Part shown: positions 38,199 to 46,806 of the stretch, piece by piece
Numbering within the stretch: position 1 is the stretch's first letter
How the letters are laid out: the number at the start of each line of letters is the position of its first letter
Translations under genes and position numbers: made by a program
The notes under the pieces: model-generated
The model's input: only the letters and a program-made list of their open reading frames with translations
Database searches by the model: none
What the model was told of the DNA's origin: nothing
Origin: Synergistales bacterium
Lineage (GTDB): Bacteria; Synergistota; Synergistia; Synergistales; Aminithiophilaceae
Direction: 5' to 3'
DNA: 64,000 nucleotides
Assembly: GCA_018433595.1 (NCBI GenBank)
Contig: JAHDQY010000001.1
Location: 1-64,000, forward strand

Positions 38199-39076
38199 GG
38201 CAGGAGGTATCCTTGCCGGGAACCGTCGGCGAATGGGTCCAGGGGTGGCTTCTTCCCGACGGGGAGGCGCTGGTCAGCCTCGTCGTCCCCTGGAGGGGAA
38301 CGGTTCTCGTCGGCGAAGACCTTAAGGAGCCTCTGCCTTCAAAGGCCGGTCGGGCCCTTGTCCTGGCCAGGGAACGGCTGGGTCTTTCCGCCCTGGGGGC
38401 CCGCCTGGAAAACCCCCTGCCCATCGGAAAGGGTCTGGCCTCGTCGACGGTCGACGTCTGCGGCGTCCTGGCGGCCGCCTCCCGCCTCGGCTCCGCGATC
38501 TGGAGCGACGAGGAGATCTTCGCCCTGGGCTGCTCCGTCGAGCCTTCCGACGGCATCATCTTTCCCGGCCTGGCTCTCGTCGATCATCTTCGGGGGCGTC
38601 TGATCGAGCGACTGCCCTCCCCGCCGCCTCTTGTGGCCGTAGCTCTCATCCCGCCCCGCGGCCTCGACACCGAGGCCTACCGCCGCGATCCCTCCTTTCT
38701 GGAGTGCCTCCGCCGGCGGGCTTCGGAGCACCGCCGCGCTTACGGCCTGCTGCGTCGCGGGCTTTTGGCCGGAGATGCGGCCCTTGCCGCCCAGGGTGCC
38801 ACCCTCTCGGCGCGGACCCAGCAGGGCCTGGCGCCGCGCCCGGAGTGGCCCCTTCTGGAGCGGGGGCTCGGCCTTCCCGGCTCTCTCGGCATCGCCCTGG
38901 CCCATTCGGGAACGGCCGCAGCCCTTCTCCTGCGTGATCGTAGGTCCGCCGAGGCGGCCTGCTCTCTCTTCCGGGCATCCTTCGACGGTGATGTTGCCCT
39001 CTTCGAGCCCTGCGGAGGAGGCGCGCTCTATGTCCGAGAGGAAACCCCTCTCCCGGACCGGCCGGGCAAGGGCTGA
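38195..39076 (+). CDS. GHMP kinase, PduX-like (putative L-threonine kinase)
   Basis: This 293-residue protein has the GHMP phosphate-binding loop PIGKGLASST near residue 75 and a PGTVGEWVQG N-terminus like the PduX family, which makes L-threonine phosphate for the nucleotide loop of cobalamin. The C-terminal GHMP motif is suggested by LGIALAHSGTAAALLL. ATG 38195 overlaps the xth stop; TTG 38213 has an excellent AGGAGG and would start right at PGT. No other cobalamin genes are beside it. Confidence 0.72.
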   Translation: MRQEVSLPGTVGEWVQGWLLPDGEALVSLVVPWRGTVLVGEDLKEPLPSKAGRALVLARERLGLSALGARLENPLPIGKGLASSTVDVCGVLAAASRLGSAIWSDEEIFALGCSVEPSDGIIFPGLALVDHLRGRLIERLPSPPPLVAVALIPPRGLDTEAYRRDPSFLECLRRRASEHRRAYGLLRRGLLAGDAALAAQGATLSARTQQGLAPRPEWPLLERGLGLPGSLGIALAHSGTAAALLLRDRRSAEAACSLFRASFDGDVALFEPCGGGALYVREETPLPDRPGKG

Positions 39077-39110
39077 GGGGGAAAGAGATAACCATAAGGA
39101 GGTGCTTCTC

Positions 39111-40205
39111 GTGAAGAAGGTTTTCAAGGGACTGTTTGTTCTCGCCATCGCCCTGTCGCTTTCAGCTCTCGCCGTCTCGGCACAGGCGGCCGCCTATCGC
39201 GCCGACAGCAGCCGGACGGGGCTTTTCGCTCCGGGGCCGGCCGTCACCGGCCGGCCCCTCTGGTCCTTCGATGCGGAAGGGGCCGTCACGGCCTCGCCCA
39301 TCCTGGACGGTTCGACGCTCTACGTGGGCAGCCAGGGCGGCTGGGTCTACGCCCTCGATGCCGCCACGGGCCGTAAGGTCTGGGCCTCTCAGGTGGAGGG
39401 GTCCGTCGTCGCTTCTGCGGCTCTCGCTGACGGCAGGCTCTACGTCGGAACCGATTCGGGGACCTTTTTCTGCCTCGACGCCGCTACGGGCAAGGCCCTC
39501 TGGCGATACAGCGGCGACTGGTCCTTCCGCTCCTCACCGGCCGCTTCGGGCGGCGTCGTCTACGTCGGGGATCTCGGCGGCACCGTCATGGCCTTCAGAG
39601 CCTCGACGGGGACGCCTCTCTGGCGCTTCGCCTCGGACCGGTGGTTTTCGGCCACGCCCCTTCCCGAAGGGGATCTCGTCTTCGTCGGCAGTCACGGAGG
39701 GCGCTTCTCGGCCCTCGACGCCGCCACGGGCAAGGAGAGCTGGGGCGGTGCCACCGGCGGTCCCGTCGACGTGACGGCCTCCCATCGTGACGGCATCGTC
39801 TACTACGGCAGCGCCGACGGCTGTCTCTACGCCGTGCAGGTCCACAAGGTCATCCCTCTCTGGCAATCCTGTGTCGGCGACGGCATTTCAACGGCTGTCG
39901 CCCTATCGGGCAACCGGGCCTTTTTCGGGACCTTCGGCGGCGGCCTCTACGCCCTCGATCTGGCCGCCAGGGGGCGCCTCCTATGGCGCTTTTCCGCCGA
40001 GGGAGCCATCCTCTCCGACCCCGCCGTCGACGGCGGGCAGGTCTGCTTCGGCGGTGCCGACGGCAAGATCCATGCCCTCGACGTCGCCTCGGGCAGGGAG
40101 CTCTGGAGCTACGATGCCGGTGCCGAGATCGTCGCCGGCCCCGTCCTCTGGAAGGGGACGCTCATCTACGGCACCACTGACGGCGTCATCGGCGCCCTGC
40201 GGTAG
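39111..40205 (+). CDS. exported eight-bladed PQQ-repeat beta-propeller protein
   Basis: This 364-residue protein has a signal peptide (FVLAIALSLSALAVSAQA) and no lipobox. Eight repeats of about 40 residues follow, each with an LYVG- or VYVG-like strand, a GG or DG turn, ALDAATG and a closing tryptophan. This is the PQQ/YVTN-like propeller pattern related to BamB. The catalytic aspartate and Ca-site residues of quinoprotein dehydrogenases are not evident, so a binding or scaffold role is more likely. GTG 39111 follows AAGGAGG. Confidence 0.82.
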   Translation: MKKVFKGLFVLAIALSLSALAVSAQAAAYRADSSRTGLFAPGPAVTGRPLWSFDAEGAVTASPILDGSTLYVGSQGGWVYALDAATGRKVWASQVEGSVVASAALADGRLYVGTDSGTFFCLDAATGKALWRYSGDWSFRSSPAASGGVVYVGDLGGTVMAFRASTGTPLWRFASDRWFSATPLPEGDLVFVGSHGGRFSALDAATGKESWGGATGGPVDVTASHRDGIVYYGSADGCLYAVQVHKVIPLWQSCVGDGISTAVALSGNRAFFGTFGGGLYALDLAARGRLLWRFSAEGAILSDPAVDGGQVCFGGADGKIHALDVASGRELWSYDAGAEIVAGPVLWKGTLIYGTTDGVIGALR

Positions 40206-40232
40206 GGGACCCTGTCGCGGTTGAGCTATCGT

Positions 40233-40261
40233 TTGACAATTCAAGAGCCTTTTGCTAAACT
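40233..40261 (+). promoter_or_regulatory. strong promoter upstream of a terminator
   Basis: TTGACA (40233-40238), 17 bases, TAAACT (40256-40261). The expected start is near 40268. A terminator follows about 40 bases on, before the next gene. Confidence 0.65.
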
Positions 40262-40267
40262 TTGTTC

Positions 40268-40350
40268 CGTCGATAATGTGGGGTTCATAGTTCAACTGTC
40301 CCTGTCGAGAGGGGCATGCCACTGATGCTGGCCTGCCCCTCTCTGTTTTA
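40268..40350 (+). ncRNA. candidate small RNA or attenuator leader (about 80 bases)
   Basis: It runs from the predicted start behind a near-consensus promoter to a strong terminator-type hairpin. The unpaired 5' part contains GGTTCATAGTTCAACTGTCC. It may be an independent small RNA, or a leader controlling the ThDP decarboxylase operon at 40430. Confidence 0.4.
40307..40350 (+). terminator. rho-independent terminator-type hairpin
   Basis: GAGAGGGGCA and TGCCCCTCTC pair exactly around a 17-base loop, followed by TGTTTTA. It can end read-through from the propeller gene and also the short transcript from the 40233 promoter. Confidence 0.7.
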
Positions 40351-40429
40351 TGAGCGTCGGGCCTTGCAGGCGGCGCGCTCTTTGATCCAGGCGTCATAAC
40401 CGTTTGATGCTCAAAGGAAAGGTGATCGG

Positions 40430-42040
40430 ATGAACGTACGAACAGGAGCGGCACAGGCCGTAAAAACCCTGGAGACCCTTGGCGCCGATGTCGTCTTCGG
40501 CATTCCCGGCATCCACAACCTCGATCTTTACGATGCCCTTCTCGATTCCCCTCTCAGACATATCGCCACCCGCCACGAACAGGGAGCGGCCTTCGCCGCC
40601 GACGGCTATGCCCGCCTCACCGGTCGACCCGGCGTCGCCCTTCTCATCACCGGGCCGGGCCTGACCAATGCCCTCACGGCCATGGCTCAGGCCTATCACG
40701 ATTCGGTCCCTCTTCTCGTCCTTTCCAGTGACGTTCCCCGGGCCTATGGCGGAGGGAGGAGGGGTTTCCTCCACGAACTGCGCGATTCCCAGGGAATGGC
40801 CCGCCTCGTCTGCAAGGAAAGCCTTTCCGTGGCCGACCTCTCCGACATCGCTCCGGCCCTTTCCCGAGCCTGGAGAATCTGCCTTCAAGGCCGCCCCGGT
40901 CCGGTTCACGTCGAAATTCCCCTGGATCTCCTTTCCCGGGCGATTCCCTTCGAAGATCCGCGCCCCCTGGCCGAAACGTACCCGCCGCCTCTTCCGCCCC
41001 TTGATGAGGCTGTCGACCTCCTTCGCGAAGCCTCCCAGGTGGCCGTCATCGCCGGCGGAGGAGCTCGAAGGGCTGCGGGACCCCTGGCATCGCTGGTCGA
41101 ACGTCTCGGATCGCCCCTGGCGACGACCTGTGCAGGCAAGGGTATTCTCGATGAAAGGCATCCCTTGAGCCTGGGAACGACGCTTCATATGGCTCCGGTC
41201 CGGGCCTTTCTCGAATCCTCCGACATCCTTCTCGTCATCGGATCCGAACTTTCCCCCACCGATCTCTGGGAAGCTCCCCTTCGCCCACGCGGCAAGATCA
41301 TCCGCATCGATCTCGATCCGGCCCATTTCATAGCCGAACCCCGAACCGATGTCCCTCTCGTTGCCGATGCGAAAGCCGCCATCGAGGCCCTTGCAGCGGC
41401 TCTCCCCGAAAAAACCGTCCCCTTGGAAGGTCGGAGCGAAATGGTGAGGCGCCTCCTTGCCGAGGCTCGATCCTCTCTGCCCGCCCTCACCGGCTTCGGC
41501 CCTCTTTTCGGCGAGGCCGAAGTCTTTCTCGGCGCTCTTCGCGGGGCGATGCCCGAGGAGGGAACTCTTTTTGCCGACATGACGACGCCGGCCTATCTGG
41601 CGCTGAGCGAATTTCCCGTTTTCAGCCCGGGCCGGTTCTTCCATCCCGTCGGTTTCGGGACCCTGGGATGGGCCTTGCCGGCGGCTCTCGGCGCCCGTGC
41701 CGCCGACCGGGAGCGCCCCGTCGTCGTTCTTGCCGGCGACGGAGGCTTTCAGTTCACTCTGCCCGAGCTGGCCCTTTCCGTCGAGGAGAGGCTTCCCCTC
41801 GTCATCGTCCTCTGGAACGACGGCGGCTTCGGCGAGATCCGCCGCAACGAGGAGGCCCGTCACCGGGGGAGGACGATCGCCGTCGATCATCGCACCCCTG
41901 ATTTCGTCGCCCTGGCCCGGGCTTACGGAATCGGCGCTTTCGGCGTCTCCTCCCCTTCGGATCTGGAGATGCATCTGGCCGAGGCTTTAGCCTCGCATCG
42001 GACGACGCTGATCGACTACCGCGTCGGAGGTGGCCGTTGA
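40430..42040 (+). CDS. ThDP-dependent decarboxylase/acetolactate-synthase-like, AruI type
   Basis: This 536-residue enzyme has the three-domain thiamine-diphosphate plan: the N-terminal catalytic glutamate in RHEQGAAFAADGYAR, a central domain and the cofactor motif AGDGGFQFTLPEL...LWNDGGFGEI. The GIPGIHNLDLYDAL opening and GGRRGFLHEL resemble 5-guanidino-2-oxopentanoate decarboxylase (AruI) more than biosynthetic acetolactate synthase. It probably decarboxylates a 2-oxo acid. It overlaps the aminotransferase gene, which could supply that 2-oxo acid. Confidence 0.8.
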   Translation: MNVRTGAAQAVKTLETLGADVVFGIPGIHNLDLYDALLDSPLRHIATRHEQGAAFAADGYARLTGRPGVALLITGPGLTNALTAMAQAYHDSVPLLVLSSDVPRAYGGGRRGFLHELRDSQGMARLVCKESLSVADLSDIAPALSRAWRICLQGRPGPVHVEIPLDLLSRAIPFEDPRPLAETYPPPLPPLDEAVDLLREASQVAVIAGGGARRAAGPLASLVERLGSPLATTCAGKGILDERHPLSLGTTLHMAPVRAFLESSDILLVIGSELSPTDLWEAPLRPRGKIIRIDLDPAHFIAEPRTDVPLVADAKAAIEALAAALPEKTVPLEGRSEMVRRLLAEARSSLPALTGFGPLFGEAEVFLGALRGAMPEEGTLFADMTTPAYLALSEFPVFSPGRFFHPVGFGTLGWALPAALGARAADRERPVVVLAGDGGFQFTLPELALSVEERLPLVIVLWNDGGFGEIRRNEEARHRGRTIAVDHRTPDFVALARAYGIGAFGVSSPSDLEMHLAEALASHRTTLIDYRVGGGR

Positions 42041-43173
42041 TGACGATCAGAGGCCTGCGTGAAGCCGTCACCCGGGTTCAGCCCTATGTGCCGGGCAAAA
42101 CCATCGAAGAGGTGAGGCGCACTCTCGGTCTGGAAGAGATCATCAAGCTCGGTTCCAACGAGAACCCCTACGGCCCCTTCCCCGAGTCGATCCGGGCCAT
42201 GGCGGAAGAGCTGCACAACCTCAACCGCTACCCCGACGTCTCCTTCGAGCGGATCAAGGCGCTCCTCGGCGATCTCCAGGGTCTTCCGCCCCGGTGTTTC
42301 GCCCTTTCCCACGGTGCCGAGGGCATGCTTCAGACCATGGGCAAGTGCTTCATCGAGCCCGGCGACGAGGTCATCCTGCCGGCGGCCACCTACAGCCTCT
42401 ACCTGGAGATCACCCGTCTCATGGGGGGCATCCCCGTGGCCGTACCGCTGGCCGAGGGTTTTCGGGCCGATCCGGAGGCGATCCTCAGGGCCGTCGGACC
42501 CAGGACGAAACTGATCTGGCTGGCCAACCCCAACAATCCCACGGGGACGGCCTGTGACGTCCGAGCCCTGGAGAGGCTCATCCGGTCCCTGCCCCGGGAC
42601 GTCTGGCTCATCCTCGACGAGGCCTATGCCGAATTCGCCGCCGGCGCTCTCCTGCCCGACCGGCGGCGGCTCATCGAAGAGGGGCGCAATGTCATCGCCA
42701 TCCGGACCTTCTCCAAGGCCTGGGGGCTGGCCGGCGCCCGCCTCGGCTACGCCATGGCCCGGCCCGAGATGGTGACCGTCATCGACACCGTCAGCGAGCC
42801 CTTCAACGCCAACCGCGTCGCCCTCGCCGGGGCTCAGGCCGCCCTCGCCGAGGGACGGAGCTCCTACGAGAAGGCCTTGGCCACGATCCTCGCCGACCGG
42901 GCCTGGCTCGCCGCCGAGCTGGAGAAACGGGGTTGCACCGTCGTTCCCTCACAGACGAACTTCCTCTTCTTCGAGACGCCCTACAGCGCGCCCGAACTCT
43001 CCCAGGCCCTTCTCGAGCGGGGCGTCATCGTCCGGTCCTGCGAGGGCTGGGGCTTCGATCGGGCGATCCGGGTCAGTGTCGGCACCACCGAAGAGACGAG
43101 GCGCTTCGTCTCCCTTTTCGGCGCCGTGCTCGGTGATTTTTGCAAGGGGGTGAAGCGCCATGGTCGAATTTGA
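42040..43173 (+). CDS. HisC-like class I/II aminotransferase
   Basis: This PLP enzyme of 377 residues has KLGSNENPYGPFP, NRYPD, LANPNNPTGT, LDEAYAEF and FSKAWGLAGARLGY with the PLP lysine. The pattern is histidinol-phosphate aminotransferase-like. The absence of other histidine genes and the decarboxylase/transporter neighbours suggest a catabolic amino acid transaminase. ATG 42040 shares its first base with the previous stop and follows GGAGG. It overlaps the next gene by 14 bases. Confidence 0.85.
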   Translation: MTIRGLREAVTRVQPYVPGKTIEEVRRTLGLEEIIKLGSNENPYGPFPESIRAMAEELHNLNRYPDVSFERIKALLGDLQGLPPRCFALSHGAEGMLQTMGKCFIEPGDEVILPAATYSLYLEITRLMGGIPVAVPLAEGFRADPEAILRAVGPRTKLIWLANPNNPTGTACDVRALERLIRSLPRDVWLILDEAYAEFAAGALLPDRRRLIEEGRNVIAIRTFSKAWGLAGARLGYAMARPEMVTVIDTVSEPFNANRVALAGAQAALAEGRSSYEKALATILADRAWLAAELEKRGCTVVPSQTNFLFFETPYSAPELSQALLERGVIVRSCEGWGFDRAIRVSVGTTEETRRFVSLFGAVLGDFCKGVKRHGRI

Positions 43174-44290
43174 GGCGGTCAGCAAGGTCTATGAGGACGG
43201 AACCCGAGCCGTCGACGCCCTGGACCTTTCCATTGCCAAGGGCGAATTCGCCGTCCTCATCGGCCCGTCGGGCTGCGGCAAGACGACGAGCCTGAAGATG
43301 GTCAACCGCCTTGAGGAATGCACGGAGGGGAGCATTCTCGTCGACGGCAGGGACATCCAGGATGTCGATCCCGTGACGCTGCGCCGGGGCATCGGCTATG
43401 TCGTTCAGGACATCGCCCTCATGCCCCACCTTTCGGTGGGGGAGAACATCGCCACCGTCCCTCGCCTTCTGGGCTGGAAGAAGGACCGGATCGCCGGGCG
43501 CGTTGACGAGCTTCTCGCCATGGCCGGCCTGGAACCGAAAAAATACCGCTACCGCCTCCCCGATCAGCTCTCGGGCGGCCAGAAACAGCGTATCGGCGTC
43601 CTCCGGGCCCTGGCGGCCGATCCCGACGTCATCCTCATGGACGAACCCTTCGGTGCCCTCGATCCCCTGAGCCGGGACAAACTTCAGACGGAGCTGCTGG
43701 AGATGCAGAAGGCCGTCAGAAAGACGATCCTCTTCGTCACCCACGATATGGACGAGGCTCTCAAAATGGCCGACAAGGTCATTCTCATGCGTCGGGGCAG
43801 GATCGAACAGATGGGTTCTCCCGCCGAAATTCAGGAAAACCCCGCCAGCGACTTCGTCCGCAGCTTCCTCGGCGAAGACCGCCTGGCCAAGATCACGCCC
43901 GACATGAGCGTCGAGAGCCTCGTGCAGGAACCCTACCTGCGTGTCCTGGCGGCGCAGAAGGCCTCCGCCGTCCTTGATCAGATGGAGGATCTCAATCTCG
44001 ACACGGCCCAGGTCGTCGACGACAAGGGCAAGTGGGTCGGAATGGTCGTTCCCAAACGGGCCCGGGCCCTGGCCCGCAACGGCGGCACCATCGCCCGGGC
44101 GGTGCGAAAAGACCGGCGGCTTGACATCGGCACGGCGACCATCAGCGATGCCGCGGCCATGCTGGCCGATCTCGACCTGCCCGTCCCGATCCTTGACGGA
44201 CAGGGCCGACTGCTGGGCATCGTCGACTCCTCAAGCATCGCACGACTGGCCATCGGCCGGCTCTGCCGCAAAGGAGGTGAGGTGCAATGA
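43160..44290 (+). CDS. quaternary-amine ABC importer ATPase with CBS domains (OpuCA/ProV type)
   Basis: This 376-residue ATPase has Walker A GPSGCGKTT, the signature LSGGQKQR and Walker B VILMDEP, then a C-terminal CBS pair (about 255-375; LDQMEDLNLDTAQVVDD and ILDGQGRLLGIVDSS). In OpuA/OpuC transporters CBS domains sense ionic strength or c-di-AMP. Family substrates are glycine betaine, carnitine, choline and similar compounds; the real ligand here is unknown. Confidence 0.9.
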   Translation: MVEFEAVSKVYEDGTRAVDALDLSIAKGEFAVLIGPSGCGKTTSLKMVNRLEECTEGSILVDGRDIQDVDPVTLRRGIGYVVQDIALMPHLSVGENIATVPRLLGWKKDRIAGRVDELLAMAGLEPKKYRYRLPDQLSGGQKQRIGVLRALAADPDVILMDEPFGALDPLSRDKLQTELLEMQKAVRKTILFVTHDMDEALKMADKVILMRRGRIEQMGSPAEIQENPASDFVRSFLGEDRLAKITPDMSVESLVQEPYLRVLAAQKASAVLDQMEDLNLDTAQVVDDKGKWVGMVVPKRARALARNGGTIARAVRKDRRLDIGTATISDAAAMLADLDLPVPILDGQGRLLGIVDSSSIARLAIGRLCRKGGEVQ

Positions 44291-45105
44291 CGCAGCGCAG
44301 CCTCTGGGACCTTTTCATCACCTTTGTGGTCCGCTCCTACCCGCGGATCCTCATGTTGACCTGGCAGCACCTCTACATCTCCGGGATCGCCCTGGCCATC
44401 ACTTTGGCCATCTGCATTCCCCTGGGCATCTACCTGACGAGAAACGAGAAGCTGGCCCCCTACGTCATCGGCCTGGCCAACGTCTTTCAGACTATTCCGA
44501 GCCTGGCTCTGCTGGGCTTTCTGATCTTCATCTTCGGCATCGGCAACGACAACGCCATCGCCGCCCTGATCCTCTATGCCATGCTGCCCGTGATCCAGAA
44601 CACCTACACGGGGCTCAGGAACGTCCCCTCCTCGCTGATTCAGGCCGCCCGGGGCATGGGCATGACGGAACGCCAGATCCTCCTCAAGGTCCAGCTGCCT
44701 TTGGCCCGACCCGTTCTCATCGCCGGCATCCGCGTCGCCACCGTCTGGGTCATCGGCACGGCCACCCTGGCTTCGGCCATCGGCGGCGGCGGGCTGGGGC
44801 GGCTCATCTTCTCGGGGCTTGCCTCGATCCGCAACGAGGTTATCCTGGCCGGCGCCATCCCGGCGACGCTGCTGGCCCTCATGGCCGATCAGCTCCTTAA
44901 GAAACTGGAAAACTACTACAGCCCTGAGATAAGGGCCAGGCGGTTAGCCAAGCTGGGTCCCCTTGAGCCGGACGAGATCTGGGACAGCGATCTTGACGAA
45001 ACGGTCATCACTGAAGAATTCGAGGAGACGACGGAAGAGAGCGTCGAGACGTCCTCTGAGGGAACGTCCGATCTCGACAGGACGAAAGGAGAGGATGCTT
45101 CATGA
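44287..45105 (+). CDS. quaternary-amine ABC importer permease (OpuCB/ProW type)
   Basis: This 272-residue membrane protein has about six segments and the coupling motif AARGMGMTERQILLKVQLPLA. After the membrane part there is a long acidic tail (from about 215) rich in glutamate, aspartate and threonine, which ordinary OpuCB proteins lack. It overlaps its neighbours by four bases on both sides (ATGA), so it is tightly coupled. Confidence 0.9.
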   Translation: MTQRSLWDLFITFVVRSYPRILMLTWQHLYISGIALAITLAICIPLGIYLTRNEKLAPYVIGLANVFQTIPSLALLGFLIFIFGIGNDNAIAALILYAMLPVIQNTYTGLRNVPSSLIQAARGMGMTERQILLKVQLPLARPVLIAGIRVATVWVIGTATLASAIGGGGLGRLIFSGLASIRNEVILAGAIPATLLALMADQLLKKLENYYSPEIRARRLAKLGPLEPDEIWDSDLDETVITEEFEETTEESVETSSEGTSDLDRTKGEDAS

Positions 45106-46034
45106 AAAACGGGACGAAACGGTGGGTCACGGCACTGCTTTCGCTGACGCTGGCCCTCGTCTTCTGCGCCGTGCCGCTGACGGCGGCTTCTGCCGAAGAG
45201 GATCCCATGAACTACAAGGGAAGAGTGCGCATCGGCGCCCAGCGGGTCAACGAGGCCATCATTCTGGCCTGGATCGCCGGCCTCCTCGTCGAGGAACATT
45301 CCGGCCTCAAGGCCGAGATGATGACCGAATTCGCCGCCTCCTCGGTGGTCCATCAGGCCATGGTCGCCGGCGAACTCGACGTCTACGTCTCCTGGACGGG
45401 GACGCAGCTCACGGGGATCCTCCGCTACGAGGGGCCCAACCTGTCCAAGGAGGAGACCTTCCGCCGCGTCAAGGAGGGCTTCGAGGAGCAGTTCGGCTAC
45501 ACCTGGGCCAGGCCTCTGGGTTTCAGCAACACCTACGTCATGACGGTACGCCGCGAGACGGCCGAGAAGTACAACCTCAAGAAGGCCTCCGACCTGGCCC
45601 CTTACGCCAAAGACTGGAAACTCGGCTGCGACGAGAACTTCGACACCCGGCCCGACGCCTACCCCGGCTGGTCCGAGCTCTACGGCATCAGATTCAGGGA
45701 CGTCCTGCCCATGCAGTACTCCATCATGTACCGGGCCATCGACAACAGGGAAGTGGACGTCATCCCCGCCTACTCGACGGACTCCCGCATCCCCAAAATG
45801 GACCTGGTCATGCTCGAAGACGACAAGGAGTTCTTCCCCGACTACAGCGCCGGCTACATCATCGACATGAAGCTTCTCGAGAAATTTCCCAAGGTCCTGG
45901 GGATCATCGAGAAGGTGAGCGGCACCATCGACGAGGAGACGATGGCCAGGATGAACAGCCGTCACGACGACGGAGACGAAGCCGAGGACATCGCCCGCGA
46001 TTACCTCGCCAGCGTGGGGCTGATCGGCAAATAG
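45102..46034 (+). CDS. quaternary-amine ABC importer substrate-binding protein (OpuAC type)
   Basis: This 310-residue exported protein has a signal peptide (LLSLTLALVFCAVPLTAASA), and the mature part starts with GRVRIGAQRVNEA, as in the OpuAC family. Segments such as AGELDVYVSWTGTQL and DVIPAYSTDSRI are typical for the family and include candidate aromatic cage residues. No lipobox was seen. The gene ends the operon that begins with the decarboxylase. Confidence 0.88.
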   Translation: MKNGTKRWVTALLSLTLALVFCAVPLTAASAEEDPMNYKGRVRIGAQRVNEAIILAWIAGLLVEEHSGLKAEMMTEFAASSVVHQAMVAGELDVYVSWTGTQLTGILRYEGPNLSKEETFRRVKEGFEEQFGYTWARPLGFSNTYVMTVRRETAEKYNLKKASDLAPYAKDWKLGCDENFDTRPDAYPGWSELYGIRFRDVLPMQYSIMYRAIDNREVDVIPAYSTDSRIPKMDLVMLEDDKEFFPDYSAGYIIDMKLLEKFPKVLGIIEKVSGTIDEETMARMNSRHDDGDEAEDIARDYLASVGLIGK

Positions 46035-46140
46035 CTCCCTTTGCGTCGCCGACGGCTTCAGAGTGGATGTGGCACATGCCCCGGTTGTTGGTGCCGTAGG
46101 TCAAAGCCAGGAGCTTGCCCGACCGGGTGCGGCAGGTTCC
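46035..46140 (-). pseudogene. inverted fragment of an aldehyde:ferredoxin oxidoreductase-like gene
   Basis: Read leftward, these bases encode GKLLALTYGTNNRGMCHIH followed by SEAVGDAKGA. This resembles an internal segment of tungsten aldehyde:ferredoxin oxidoreductases, where a cysteine follows an NxRG turn. There is no start codon and it abuts the stop of the binding-protein gene. Confidence 0.5.
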
Positions 46141-46309
46141 ATCCTTCGGCCGCTACGCCGGCGAGGGGCGCTGCGCCATCGCCGACTATGAGGGCATGAT
46201 GGCCGACTACTACGAGGCCCGGGGCTGGGACGAGGCGGGGTGCTCCAAGAAGGAGACCCTGTGCCGTCTCGGACTCTTCCTTCAGGGATTCTCGATGGCG
46301 AACCGGTAG
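46115..46309 (+). pseudogene. C-terminal remnant of an aldehyde:ferredoxin oxidoreductase-like gene
   Basis: The frame MPDRVRQVPSFGRYAGEGRC... continues with ADYEGMMADYYEARGWDEAG and CSKKETLCRLGL, which matches the C-terminal end of AOR-family enzymes (a DYYELRGWD-type motif). Everything upstream is missing or inverted, so this is a decayed or rearranged gene. It overlaps the end of the GNAT gene. Confidence 0.6.
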
Positions 46310-46806
46310 AGCTCCAGCAAGGGGCCGTCATCGGCGAGCCGCACCGTTCCCTGGCGGCTGAACCCCAGCCGCGTCAGCAGGCCGATGGAGGGGCTGTTCC
46401 TGCCGTCGACGACGGCACCGAGCCTTTTCAGGCCGAGTCGCCCCCTGGCGTCGTCGATGACCGCTTCGGCGGCCTCCCGGGCGTAGCCCCGTCCCTGCCA
46501 GGGAGGCAGGTAGGCGAAGCCCAGGTCGGGGTCGTCCAGGGCGGGGCGCTTGACGAGGCCGCAGATGCCCATGGGTTCGCCGGTGAGGCGCTCCTCGACG
46601 AGATCGAGGGCGAAACCCAGCCTTTTGCGGCTCTCCATGGGACCTTCTTCGATATAGGTCCTGGCCTCGTCGAGGGTTCTCACCCCCTTGTCACCGATAA
46701 ACTCCAGGAAAGAGGGGTCGTTGAGGAGTTTGAGGATAAAAGGTCCGTCGTCGGGGAGAAGGGGACGGATGCGAAGGCGTTCCGTTTCCAGCGCCACGTT
46801 GATCAC
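46282..46806 (-). CDS. GNAT acetyltransferase, RimJ/RimL-like
   Basis: This 174-residue protein starts LETERLRIRPLLPDDGP, typical of RimJ/RimL-type acetyltransferases, and has the acetyl-CoA loop LPPWQGRGYAREAAEAV. It transfers an acetyl group to a protein N-terminus or small molecule; the target is unknown. The start is GTG 46806 with a weak ribosome site. Confidence 0.82.
   Translation of the reverse strand: MINVALETERLRIRPLLPDDGPFILKLLNDPSFLEFIGDKGVRTLDEARTYIEEGPMESRKRLGFALDLVEERLTGEPMGICGLVKRPALDDPDLGFAYLPPWQGRGYAREAAEAVIDDARGRLGLKRLGAVVDGRNSPSIGLLTRLGFSRQGTVRLADDGPLLELYRFAIENP

Noticed and set aside
42040-43173. CobD-type threonine-phosphate decarboxylase, given the PduX-like kinase upstream
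   Set aside because: The N-terminal KLGSNENPYGP and NRYPD motifs are of the HisC aminotransferase type, and the gene is coupled to a decarboxylase and transporter instead of cobalamin genes.
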